From assembly GCA_002408085.1 (NCBI GenBank), contig DHQL01000007.1, positions 621,671 through 685,670 of the forward strand: a DNA stretch of 64,000 bases. The letters run 5' to 3'. Each line of letters starts with the position of its first letter. Positions within the stretch are counted from its first letter, which is position 1. The notes under the pieces were generated by a model. The model made no database searches and had not been told where the DNA came from. It worked only from the letters and a program-made list of their open reading frames with translations. The stretch comes from Spirochaeta sp. UBA5339. GTDB taxonomy: Bacteria; Spirochaetota; Spirochaetia; DSM-2461. Position numbers and translations under genes: made by a program. Shown here piece after piece: positions 1-8,327 of the stretch.

Positions 1-252
1 AAATCTTGACATATGATTACTAAACTGTAGTCAGCTTATCGATGAGCAGTACCCTTCGGGATACGCAAAAAGCAAGCCTCTCGGCTTGACTTAAGACGGT
101 GAGATTATTATATTTTGAAGTGAATTAGTGAAAAGCTTCAGTCGGAGTTTTCCTCCTTTTCTTCGCTGAAGTGCTAATGACCTATGGTTGAAGTTGTTAA
201 CTGAAACCTGTGGAAGAAGAGATTGATTACCTTTTTTTCCAATTGCTTTTGG
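1..252 (+). other. Unassigned hairpin-rich stretch, possible untranslated RNA
   Basis: No convincing ORF. TTGACA at 6-11 could be a -35 box, but no good -10 follows at normal spacing. Hairpins in order: a UUCG-capped stem at 49-64, CAAGCC-TCTC-GGCTTG at 73-88, and CTTCAG/CTGAAG at 136-171 enclosing a pyrimidine-rich loop. A strong terminator follows. A short RNA of about 200-250 nt, or the 3' trailer of something starting before the window, would both fit. I found no conserved 5S rRNA, tmRNA, SRP RNA or RNase P segments. Confidence 0.3.
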
Positions 253-292
253 GCCCCTGAAGTTTCCTCCTTTTCTTCAGGGGCTTTTTTTT
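253..292 (+). terminator. Rho-independent terminator
   Basis: Perfect 10-bp stem GCCCCTGAAG (253-262) / CTTCAGGGGC (275-284), a 12-nt pyrimidine-rich loop, then a run of eight T. It ends whatever is transcribed rightward across the first 250 bases. The loop repeats the motif TTTCCTCCTTTTCTTC seen at 148-164. Confidence 0.8.
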
Positions 293-394
293 ACCTGAAA
301 TTATTCTCGCATCACTCTTTTTATTTGTAAAGAAAAAAATGCAATTTAATTGTGCAGACTTGTAAATAACCCCTGAAAGCCGCTTTTAGTCTGA

Positions 395-1111
395 TCAGTG
401 GGGCAGAAAGCTCATGGCAAGGCCGATCACCCCGCCGAATACTCCTCCCCATAGAACCAGCCAGCCCAGATGTTTGCGAATCATCTCCTGAACAATCTCC
501 TTGACCATCTGAGGGGTCAGTTCATCAAGCCTTTTCTGAACGATGGAGGATACCTTGTCGATTATATCAGCAGCGGCCTTATCCGTATCCATGGAAGATG
601 CCAGCATGCTGTGGAATTCGGGACTTGCGGTTTCGGTAATGATGATCTCTCTGGTCTTCTCCTTAAAGGGGGAGCGGAAGTTCTCAAGTACCGAGGCCCC
701 TCCAAACATGCCGAGCATGCCTCCCAGTGAGGAGGAGAGGATGGTCTCGGTAAGACCATCGAATATCCTGTCGTAGTTGACCGCTTCCGCGGCGGCGCTG
801 AAGTCCACCTTGTCCGTCAGGACACCCGTCTCTCCCTCCATCAGTCTGGATACATTCTCTGCTGTAAAGAACTGATCCATAATCAGGTTCTTGATCCCAT
901 TTTTGAAGTCTTTGAAGTGGAGAGGAATTACACCGGAACCGTAGAGTCCGGGGACCTTTTCAAAGAGCATATGCACTGCCAGCCAGTTGGTCACGGCCCC
1001 CGAGAGGGCGAAAAAGCCCATGGACCGCAGCTGAGGTGCAAATACCGGAATGACATAGCTGAGACCGATAATCACCAGGGTTGCGAGGGTGGTCATACTG
1101 TTCATATTCAT
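395..1111 (-). CDS. DUF445 family membrane protein
   Basis: A 238-residue protein with the DUF445 signature SGAVTNWLAVHMLFEK (about 37-52) after one N-terminal membrane helix (about 8-26), and a second hydrophobic segment in the last 25 residues. The middle is soluble and helical. DUF445 proteins are membrane-anchored and of unknown biochemical role. The start is chosen at 1111 because GGAGG lies 8 bases upstream; an upstream in-frame extension to 1201 has no such site. It is divergent from the ankyrin gene, sharing a 74-base promoter region. Function is not inferred beyond the family. Confidence 0.85.
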   Translation of the reverse strand: MNMNSMTTLATLVIIGLSYVIPVFAPQLRSMGFFALSGAVTNWLAVHMLFEKVPGLYGSGVIPLHFKDFKNGIKNLIMDQFFTAENVSRLMEGETGVLTDKVDFSAAAEAVNYDRIFDGLTETILSSSLGGMLGMFGGASVLENFRSPFKEKTREIIITETASPEFHSMLASSMDTDKAAADIIDKVSSIVQKRLDELTPQMVKEIVQEMIRKHLGWLVLWGGVFGGVIGLAMSFLPH

Positions 1112-1185
1112 AATCACTGCCTCCGGAGTCTGCTGTATACAGACCCTGTGTATTTTTAGAAATTCTTCTGGTATATTAGAAAGAC

Positions 1186-2253
1186 ATGAACAGAAATTCA
1201 AGACAGTTCCTGCTGCTCCTGGGGCTGCAGATTTTATTTATCTTTCCACTGTATTCAGCCGAACGCTGGCCCGGCCCCGTCGCTCTGGAGGAGTTCCGTT
1301 TCGACAGAATGGAACTCCATGCCATCGGATGGTCCGAAAAGGGACTCTTCGCCTACGGTACGGTCTCTCCCTCCGAGTCCGGAGGCTTTCACTGGCAGTG
1401 GTATGTTCTGGACCTGATTGACGACAAGGTTCTATACGAGAGTCCCCGTTGGACCCTTCTTGAGGGACAGACTCCCAGGGAGCTCTGGAACCTCCATCCC
1501 GAGTGGTACACCCAGCTGGTCCGTTTCAAGATAGAGCCGGGTGAGAACTTTGAGTCCGGGGGGCAGCTCTTTGACCATGACGGAGCGGTCTACAGAATCA
1601 GTTACTCCATGGACCGCTCAGAGACCGAGTCTCACCCCGGAGGCCGGACTCAGCATATAAGTGTCGAGCTCTTCCGCAACTCTGTTACAGGTAAGACCGT
1701 GTACAGCTACAGTCCCACCGAAGAGGGGGGTGTGGTGGAGGATCTGATCCTCAAGGGCTATATCCTGAGTCCATATGAGAAGCGGACTGCCATTGTGGTT
1801 CTGGAGAAGTCAGGAGATTCGGAGGAAAGTGTTCAGTGGCGGTACAGGATAATCGGGGCACACCTGAGTGTGGGCTTCTCTCCTGTGAATCAGTCGGGCA
1901 GTGCCCTGGCTGAGGCGGTTCTGAACGGTCAGTTCTATGTGACAAGAATGCTTCTCTCCGAAGGGGCCGATCCCGACTCCCCTGATCCCCGGGACTACAG
2001 TCCTCTTTTAATCTCAGCCCGTCTGGGACACTGGGAGATCGCCTCCCTCCTTCTGGAGTCGGGCGCATCTTCGGGAGGACGGGACGAGAGGGGACGGACA
2101 GCCCTGCACTATGCCGCCGAGGCGGGGGAGGAACAGATTATCAGGCTCCTTCTGAAGGCCGGGGCAGACAAGAGTACTCAGGACCTTCAGGGAAAGAGAG
2201 CCTTTGACCTTGCCGCCGGGGGAAGCGCGGTAATTCGGCGTCTGCTGCGCTGA
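1186..2253 (+). CDS. Exported ankyrin-repeat protein
   Basis: 355 residues. A signal peptide (1-24, hydrophobic LLLLGLQILFIF then YSA) leads a beta-rich domain (about 25-235) that I do not recognise. The C-terminal 115 residues form about four ankyrin repeats, with typical motifs such as GRTALHYAAEAG (303-314) and IIRLLLKAGAD. Ankyrin repeats bind proteins, so a periplasmic or surface scaffold role is plausible. The gene ends directly against the convergent rlmH gene with no gap and no obvious shared terminator. The ribosome-binding site is weak. Confidence 0.8.
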   Translation: MNRNSRQFLLLLGLQILFIFPLYSAERWPGPVALEEFRFDRMELHAIGWSEKGLFAYGTVSPSESGGFHWQWYVLDLIDDKVLYESPRWTLLEGQTPRELWNLHPEWYTQLVRFKIEPGENFESGGQLFDHDGAVYRISYSMDRSETESHPGGRTQHISVELFRNSVTGKTVYSYSPTEEGGVVEDLILKGYILSPYEKRTAIVVLEKSGDSEESVQWRYRIIGAHLSVGFSPVNQSGSALAEAVLNGQFYVTRMLLSEGADPDSPDPRDYSPLLISARLGHWEIASLLLESGASSGGRDERGRTALHYAAEAGEEQIIRLLLKAGADKSTQDLQGKRAFDLAAGGSAVIRRLLR

Positions 2254-2733
2254 CTACTTGTGGTAGGGTTCGTTTCTGTTGATTCTGAAGGCCCTGTAGA
2301 TCTGCTCCAGCAGAATCACCCTCATCATCTGATGTGGAAAGGTGAGCTTTGAGAAGGAGACAGCCTGCCGGCTTCGGGTACAGAGTTCCCTGTCCAGACC
2401 CACGGACCCTCCGATTATAAAGGCTATATGGGAGACCCCCTGATGAGGAAGCCGGTCCATCCAGGAGGCAAATCCTTCAGAGTCAAAGGCCTTGCCGCCG
2501 ATCTCCATGGTGACGGGGAAGGCATCGGGGCTAATCTTCGCTGAAATTCTTTCAGCTTCTTTTCTCCGTACAATATTCATATCCTCTTCCGAGGCATTTT
2601 CGGGACATTTCTCATCAGCCACTTCCACAATATTCAGAGAGCAGTATCTTCCAAGCCGCTTTGAGTACTCCTCAATGGCCGATTTCCAGTACTTCTCCTT
2701 GAGTTTCCCTACGGCTATGACTGTTATTTTCAT
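2254..2733 (-). CDS. rlmH: 23S rRNA (pseudouridine-1915-N3)-methyltransferase RlmH
   Basis: 159 residues, the normal RlmH length. It methylates pseudouridine 1915 in helix 69 of 23S rRNA using S-adenosylmethionine. Visible family marks: MKITVIAVGKLKEKY at the N-terminus, the SPOUT SAM-binding stretch IIGGSVGLD (106-114), FPHQ (132-135), LLEQIYRAFRI (141-151) and the invariant C-terminal YHK. It is a stand-alone gene convergent with the ankyrin protein. An A-rich leader precedes it. Confidence 0.96.
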   Translation of the reverse strand: MKITVIAVGKLKEKYWKSAIEEYSKRLGRYCSLNIVEVADEKCPENASEEDMNIVRRKEAERISAKISPDAFPVTMEIGGKAFDSEGFASWMDRLPHQGVSHIAFIIGGSVGLDRELCTRSRQAVSFSKLTFPHQMMRVILLEQIYRAFRINRNEPYHK

Positions 2734-2920
2734 ATTTCTCCTTTTTGTTCAGAAAAAAAACATGTATCCGTGATTTTTTTTATGTTTATGATTAAACTAT
2801 CATTAATAGATAGATATCATAACCGGATTGTCCTATTTGAACTTTTTCGATGACCAGCTCTACCGGAAATCCGTATTTCGTTTTTGTTTATAATAAAGGA
2901 AGAACCGGAGGAATCCAAGG

Positions 2921-3472
2921 ATGAAAGAGTGGGACAGTAGAGTTGTCAATTCAGATAAGGACTGGTATGAGCTTGTTACAGAGGTACTTAAGGGGATGCC
3001 CGAGCTGGAAGGCAGGCGGGAGTTTATTCTGAACCACCGTCTCTGCCGTCTTATCGGCATGCTTCCCGGAATTGCCGGCACCACCCAGCCCCTGAGAGAC
3101 GGCTTTACCAATCTCTCTCTCTTTCTGCTCAGTAAACACACTCCTGTAAAAGACGTGTATGATCACAAGCCCCAGGATGACCAGGATATTCTGAGACCAC
3201 TGATTCCCTACTGTCACTTTACCGGCGGAGATGAGCGCATTCTCAGCCGCGGTATGCATCTTATCGCCATGGTTCTGCTTGTGGACTACAAAAAGAATAA
3301 GGAATCCGATCTGGAGCATAACCGGTACAACCCTCTGAATTCAGGACAGTGGGACTATGTTGCCATAATGGATACTCTCAGTATGTGTGTTGAGGATATT
3401 GACTGTCCCGTGATGGACGACATTCTCTCTGTTGAGTATGTTCCCTTTACAACCTGGGCACTTGGCGCCTGA
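2921..3472 (+). CDS. Hypothetical protein, 183 aa
   Basis: A soluble, cytosolic-looking protein with no signal peptide and no family I recognise. Features seen: WYELV near the N-terminus, a PLIPYCHFTGGDERILSRG stretch near residue 100, and a tail rich in acidic and aromatic residues with one CxxxxxC spacing (MCVEDIDC). GGAGG lies 11 bases before the ATG. It precedes the membrane LuxR-type regulator by 67 bases and may be co-transcribed with it. The coding pattern looks real (long open frame with backbone-like codon use), but no function can be given. Confidence 0.65.
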   Translation: MKEWDSRVVNSDKDWYELVTEVLKGMPELEGRREFILNHRLCRLIGMLPGIAGTTQPLRDGFTNLSLFLLSKHTPVKDVYDHKPQDDQDILRPLIPYCHFTGGDERILSRGMHLIAMVLLVDYKKNKESDLEHNRYNPLNSGQWDYVAIMDTLSMCVEDIDCPVMDDILSVEYVPFTTWALGA

Positions 3473-3539
3473 TCCGGGTGTAAAGCCGAAACAGGAGTAA
3501 CTCCCGGACAGAGCCGGTCGCTCACTTAACTGCTTATTT

Positions 3540-4355
3540 ATGGGAAAGTTTGAAAACATCCGTCTTGATCTACTCATTGGCTTTTCTCTTTCGGGACTGG
3601 GACTGCTGGCATTCCTTTCAAATGCCTACTCCATTCTGATTCTGAAGCACCCCGAATCCAGAACTCTTATCCCCGTGATCAGTTTTGCAATGATCACTCT
3701 GCTGGCCCTGCCTCTGATTTCGGTGACCACTCTTTCGATAAAACGGCAGTATCCCTTCCGGGAACTGGGGCAGGGGATTCAGGTCCTTATTATCCTGTTT
3801 TTCAGCGGACTCTCCATTCTCGACTCCTTTGAGAGCTCCTACGGCATTGCCCTTTTCTTTCTGGCGGTCATCCTGGCCTACAACTACAGGCTGGTGACGC
3901 CCTTCCGTCTTGTCTTTCTGGCACTTTATACGGTAACACTTACGGTTCTGGGGGCCTGGAGAGATGACCGCATACATGCCAGCATAATGAGTATTGTCTT
4001 TGATCTCTTTTTTCTCTTTACCATCGGCATGGCCAACAGGGAGTCTTATAAAAAAATCTCAAGACGTAATGAGACACTCAGGCTGATTGTTAAAGACCTG
4101 AAAAAAGAGATAACCGATATGGAACAGATTGAATCCAAGATCACTGCCCTTCAGCTGGATGTGGATGAGTTCTCCCTGACACCGGCGGAGCATGAGATTC
4201 TCTTTGTGATGTGTGAAAAGGGCGTGACTTCCAACAAAGACCTGGCAGAGCATCTGAATAAATCTGTCAGCACAATCAAGTCCCAGATCCACTCCATATT
4301 CGAAAAGACTGGTATTCACAAAAGGTCCAGTTTGATAGCCTTCTTCAAAGAGTAG
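3540..4355 (+). CDS. Membrane-anchored LuxR-type transcriptional regulator
   Basis: 271 residues: about five hydrophobic segments (roughly 10-160), a charged linker (about 165-205, helical, probably coiled), then a C-terminal LuxR/GerE helix-turn-helix (about 210-268) with SLTPAEHEILFVMCEKG, the recognition helix around LNKSVSTIKSQIHSIFEKTGI, and KRSSLIAFF. The usual LuxR V-K-x-H-x-x-N-I-F-x-K pattern is recognisable (IKSQIHSIFEKTGI). The membrane part probably senses a signal and the domain binds DNA at the membrane. There is no clear Shine-Dalgarno at this ATG, so the start is less certain. A similar architecture occurs at 60055. Confidence 0.8.
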   Translation: MGKFENIRLDLLIGFSLSGLGLLAFLSNAYSILILKHPESRTLIPVISFAMITLLALPLISVTTLSIKRQYPFRELGQGIQVLIILFFSGLSILDSFESSYGIALFFLAVILAYNYRLVTPFRLVFLALYTVTLTVLGAWRDDRIHASIMSIVFDLFFLFTIGMANRESYKKISRRNETLRLIVKDLKKEITDMEQIESKITALQLDVDEFSLTPAEHEILFVMCEKGVTSNKDLAEHLNKSVSTIKSQIHSIFEKTGIHKRSSLIAFFKE

Positions 4356-4426
4356 TCTTCTCTGGACATTTTACTGCTATTTATGATTTTATAAGAACCA
4401 ACTAAAACAGTATTCCGGGGGGAATT

Positions 4427-5737
4427 ATGAGCGATCTTAAAAACAGGGTAGAGTCCTTTTTAAAGAAATATGAAATGCATTCAGATTTTGTGGATCTGGA
4501 CGCCTGTGTAAAATCATTTATCAGTGAGATGGAGAGGGGCCTGGCCGGCGACAGCAGCATTGCCATGATACCCACCTATATTGAAACAGAGAATCCAATT
4601 CCTCCTTCAAAGAAGGTTGTGGTTATTGATGCGGGCGGAACCAACCTGAGAACCGCTCTGGTCTCTTTCGATGAAAATTACAAACCTCTTATTGAAGAGT
4701 TCAAGAAATATCCCATGCCCGGTACCGGCGGAGCCGTCAGCAAGGACGAGTTCTTCGACACCCTGGCCGAGTATATCAAGGATCTGGTGCCCAGAGGGGA
4801 CAAGATCGGATTCTGTTTCTCCTATCCTACGGAGATCTTTCCCAGCAAGGACGGGAAGCTGATCAAGTTCAGTAAGGAAGTTGAGTGCCCCGAGGTTCAC
4901 GGACAGATGATCGGTGAGAACCTTCTGGCCCATCTGAAGGAGAAGGGAGTTTCCGAAGACCGGGAAGTCATTATTCTCAATGACACCGTGGCAACTCTTC
5001 TGACAGGTATGATCTCCTTTCCCGAGCAGAGCTTCTCCGGCTATGTGGGCTACATTTTCGGAACCGGAATCAACAGCTGCTATGTAGAGTCCAACAGCAA
5101 TATTACCAAGCTGGAGGGAATGGACCCGAAGCACCACCAGATTATCAATACAGAGTGCGGTTCCTTCGGTCTGCCTCCTCAGGGAAAAATCGATAAAATT
5201 CTGGATGCCGGAACCAGCGATCCCGGTCACTACTTCCTCGAGAAGATGATGTCCGGCGGATATTTCGGGCTGGTTGTGACCAAAACCCTTGAAAAGGCCG
5301 TAGAAGAGGGTATCTTCAGCGCCGATGCGGGTAAGATCCTTCTTGACCTGGGCCGCCTGAGTACCAAGGATGTGGATGACTACCTCCATAATCCCAATAA
5401 CAAAGAGAATATTCTGGTCTCATCTCTTAAGGACTCGGGCCAGGAGGACAGAGAGGCCCTGTTCTATCTGATCAACAATCTTCTCGAGAGAGCGGCCCGT
5501 CTGGCAGCCTCTTCCATCGCCGGAACAGTTCTGAAGTCGGAAGCCGGAAAGTCTCCTCTGAACCCTGTCTGTCTGACCGTGGACGGGACAACCTTTTACT
5601 GCTTCTTCCAGTTCAGAAGCCGGGTGGAGCAGTATCTGAGAGAGATCCTGAGCGGAGACAATCAGCGCTACTTCGAAATTGTCCGTGTTGAGGACGCACC
5701 CCTTCTGGGAGCAGCTATTGCGGCACTGACCAACTAA
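4427..5737 (+). CDS. hxk: Hexokinase
   Basis: 436 residues, eukaryotic-type hexokinase (two-domain actin-like ATPase fold). It phosphorylates glucose at the entry of glycolysis. Motifs: phosphate-1 loop VVVIDAGGTNLRTALVS (64-80), sugar-binding segment with NDTVATLL (NDT; D acts as base), adenosine-side YIFGTGINSCYVE, and a C-terminal GAAIAAL stretch. Spirochaetes such as Treponema are known to carry this hexokinase type rather than a bacterial ROK glucokinase. GGGGGG precedes the ATG by 6 bases. It is a single-gene unit closed by a strong terminator. Confidence 0.93.
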   Translation: MSDLKNRVESFLKKYEMHSDFVDLDACVKSFISEMERGLAGDSSIAMIPTYIETENPIPPSKKVVVIDAGGTNLRTALVSFDENYKPLIEEFKKYPMPGTGGAVSKDEFFDTLAEYIKDLVPRGDKIGFCFSYPTEIFPSKDGKLIKFSKEVECPEVHGQMIGENLLAHLKEKGVSEDREVIILNDTVATLLTGMISFPEQSFSGYVGYIFGTGINSCYVESNSNITKLEGMDPKHHQIINTECGSFGLPPQGKIDKILDAGTSDPGHYFLEKMMSGGYFGLVVTKTLEKAVEEGIFSADAGKILLDLGRLSTKDVDDYLHNPNNKENILVSSLKDSGQEDREALFYLINNLLERAARLAASSIAGTVLKSEAGKSPLNPVCLTVDGTTFYCFFQFRSRVEQYLREILSGDNQRYFEIVRVEDAPLLGAAIAALTN

Positions 5738-5758
5738 ACCTGATAAAGTGACCCCTAA

Positions 5759-5786
5759 CCCCCGTCCGCCGGGGGTTTTTCTTTTT
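5759..5786 (+). terminator. Terminator after hexokinase
   Basis: Stem CCCCC (5759-5763) / GGGGG (5771-5775), extended by AA/TT, followed by TTTTTCTTTTT. It separates the hexokinase gene from the downstream response regulator. Confidence 0.75.
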
Positions 5787-5857
5787 CCCGAACTTACTGG
5801 AAAAGGGGGGGGAAAAGTCGGATACTTTGATTAGAACCATAATCAAGGGAGACCGGC

Positions 5858-6256
5858 TTGGCTGACACAGCTGTTTTGACAGGAAAAAAGATCATTATTG
5901 CCGATGATGAGGACTTTATCCGCCAGCATCTGGGCAGACGTCTGTCCGGAATGGGGCTGGAAGTTCTTGAAGCGGCTACGGGACAGCAGGTCCTTGATCT
6001 TCTTTCCACCTTCCCCGATCTTATCCTTATGGATGTCCGTATGCCGGAAGTGGACGGCTATGAAACAACCCGTATTATAAAATCCGCGGAAGATACCTCA
6101 GGAATCCCTGTGATTCTCTTAAGCGCTCTGGCTGAAGATGATGATATCCGTTCCGGCTACAATGCCGGTGCCGACGAGTTTCTCTGCAAGCCCGTCACCT
6201 TTGCTGTAATTCTGGAAAGCATATCCAGAAATCTCTCCGGCCGTCAAATCTCCTGA
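5858..6256 (+). CDS. Single-domain response regulator (CheY-like)
   Basis: 132 residues, a receiver domain only. Acidic pair in IIADDED (14-18), phospho-acceptor D59 in LILMDVRMPEVDGYE, switch Ser in LLSAL, and K111 in CKP. The start is TTG at 5858, supported by AAGGGAG 6 bases upstream. It lies 43 bases before a hybrid kinase with its own receiver and Hpt domains; an Hpt-to-single-receiver phosphorelay is the natural reading. No output domain is present, so it acts by protein contact or as a phosphate relay or sink. Confidence 0.88.
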   Translation: MADTAVLTGKKIIIADDEDFIRQHLGRRLSGMGLEVLEAATGQQVLDLLSTFPDLILMDVRMPEVDGYETTRIIKSAEDTSGIPVILLSALAEDDDIRSGYNAGADEFLCKPVTFAVILESISRNLSGRQIS

Positions 6257-6299
6257 AACCTGATGATATGTGCCTTAGCTGCTCAAAGGAAATCCCCTG

Positions 6300-8318
6300 A
6301 TGGATGACAAGATAATCAATGAACTGGAACGAAGACGCCTTCAGAAGCAGATGTTTGCCCTGGAGGACGAGAAAGAGGCCGTAGAGGCCCGTTACCGTTA
6401 TCTTCTGCAGCAGGCCCGGGTCGGCCTTTTTACGCTGACAGCCGATGATTGCCGTCTTCATGAGGCCAACAGCGAAATGGTGCAGCTCTTCCTCTGTGAC
6501 GACCTGGATGACCTTAAGGAGCATCTGAAACCCCTTCCCGAAGAGGACTTCTACTTTATCGATCCCCGGCACTTTGTTAATCTTCAGGAGGGTGAGGCCG
6601 TCTCCTTCTCCCTTCATACCTTCAGAAAAAACGGCGACTCCTTCTGGGCAAGGGTCATTCTCCAGTCCCTTGAAAACCGGGAGATGCTGGAGGGGATCAT
6701 CACCGATATTTCCGAGCAGGTAAAAGCAGACATCGACCTCAGAAAGGCCATAGTACGGGCGGAGCAGGCACAGCAGGAGGCGGAGGAAGCGAACAAGGCC
6801 AAAAGCCGTTTTCTGGCCAATATCTCCCATGAAATCAGAACCCCCCTGAATGGGATTATCGGGTTTACCGAGATCATTATGGCCTCTCTGGAATCCCCTG
6901 AGGCCCTGACCTATGCGGGAAAGATTCTGGATGAAACTGAGAATCTGATGACCCTGATCAACCAGCTTCTTGACCTCTCCAAGATCGAGGCCAACAGGCT
7001 GCAGCTGAACTTCAGCTCCTTTCCCCTGAGAAACCTCCTCTCCGAAACCATCAGTTTTATCCGTCTCAGGGCCAGGAACAAGGGGCTCAAGCTGACGGTG
7101 GACTATGACAACAGTATTCCTGATTATATCTGGAGTGACTCCTACCGGCTGAGACAAGTTCTCCTGAACCTCCTCTCCAACGCGGTGAAGTTCACCTCAG
7201 ACGGTAGTATCAGTCTCAGTGCTCTTGTGGAGAGTGACGGCCCCGAGGGACTGGTGTTAAGGTTCGAGGTCAGGGATACAGGAATCGGCATCCCTGAGCA
7301 CATGCATATGAGTATCTTCGAGAGTTTTGTACAGGCGGACACCTCCATATCCAGAAAGTACGGAGGGACGGGGCTGGGTATCTCCATCTCACGGGAACTG
7401 GTCAATATTATGGGGGGAAAGATCTGGTTTGAGTCGAAAGAGGGGGAGGGATCGGTCTTCTACTTTACCATCCGCTGCCGAAAATCAGTGCCCGGCGAGG
7501 TACAGGAGAGACCCGGTATCGCAGCCGGTACGGAACTTCCCTCGAATCTGCAGGGCATCACTGTTCTGGTTGTTGAGGACTACCCCACAAACAGGGAGAT
7601 TGTTCAGCACCATCTGATCAGCGCCGGATGCCGGGTTGATCTTTCCAGCAATGGGCTGAACGCCCTGAAGAAGGTACAGGAAAAAAGATACGACATGATC
7701 CTGATGGATGTTCATATGCCCAGGATGGACGGCATGGAGGCTACCAGCCGTATCCGTTCACTGGATGAGTATTCAGATGTCCCGATTCTGGGGATGACAG
7801 CAAATGTGTTGAGCTCCAACAAGGAGGCCTGCCGCCGGTCCGGTATGAACGATGTCATGAATAAACCTCTCAGGAGAAAAGAGCTGATCCGGGCGGTCAG
7901 TTTCTGGTGTTCTCAGGACGAGAACCTGTGTAAGCCGGAAGTCCTTCCACGGACAGATCAGAAGAGTGAGCAAAGGCCTCTCCCCCTGGACTATCAGGCT
8001 TTTCTCAAGGAGATGGACGGGGACCGGGTGGTGGTCAGGGATATTATTCTGGGATTCCTGGACAGTCTTGAAGAGCAGCGGGGGAAGATTGAAGAGGCCA
8101 TTAACAGCAGGGATGTCTCCCTGATTCACCGGGAGGCTCACTCCATCAAGGGGGGGGCCCTGAACCTGGGTGCCTCGGATCTTGCAGCGGCGGCCCTGGC
8201 CCTTGAGAAAGCCGCCTCCGGGAGCTACTCTGATATAATCCCACATCTTTTCGGTAAACTCAAAGGCTCCATCGAAGAGGTCCTTTCCTGCCGTGACAGA
8301 TTCGCCTCCATCGTATAA
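6300..8318 (+). CDS. Hybrid sensor histidine kinase (PAS-HisKA-HATPase-REC-Hpt)
   Basis: 672 residues, no membrane segment, so cytosolic. Order: N-terminal coiled coil (1-30), PAS (about 32-145), HisKA with H177 in FLANISHEIRTPLNG, HATPase with N-box LLNLLSNAVKFT and DTGIGIPE and GGTGLGLSI, receiver with D470 in ILMDVHMPRMDG, and C-terminal Hpt with H614 in EAHSIKGGALNLG. This is a complete phosphorelay in one chain (His-Asp-His), feeding another receiver, most likely the single-domain regulator just upstream. It is followed after 9 bases by an RNB exoribonuclease gene. Confidence 0.93.
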   Translation: MDDKIINELERRRLQKQMFALEDEKEAVEARYRYLLQQARVGLFTLTADDCRLHEANSEMVQLFLCDDLDDLKEHLKPLPEEDFYFIDPRHFVNLQEGEAVSFSLHTFRKNGDSFWARVILQSLENREMLEGIITDISEQVKADIDLRKAIVRAEQAQQEAEEANKAKSRFLANISHEIRTPLNGIIGFTEIIMASLESPEALTYAGKILDETENLMTLINQLLDLSKIEANRLQLNFSSFPLRNLLSETISFIRLRARNKGLKLTVDYDNSIPDYIWSDSYRLRQVLLNLLSNAVKFTSDGSISLSALVESDGPEGLVLRFEVRDTGIGIPEHMHMSIFESFVQADTSISRKYGGTGLGISISRELVNIMGGKIWFESKEGEGSVFYFTIRCRKSVPGEVQERPGIAAGTELPSNLQGITVLVVEDYPTNREIVQHHLISAGCRVDLSSNGLNALKKVQEKRYDMILMDVHMPRMDGMEATSRIRSLDEYSDVPILGMTANVLSSNKEACRRSGMNDVMNKPLRRKELIRAVSFWCSQDENLCKPEVLPRTDQKSEQRPLPLDYQAFLKEMDGDRVVVRDIILGFLDSLEEQRGKIEEAINSRDVSLIHREAHSIKGGALNLGASDLAAAALALEKAASGSYSDIIPHLFGKLKGSIEEVLSCRDRFASIV

Positions 8319-8327
8319 GATGGGGCT

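Noticed and set aside
1..120. End of a 23S rRNA followed by 5S rRNA
   Set aside because: The first bases loosely recall a 23S 3' end, but the conserved 5S segments are absent.
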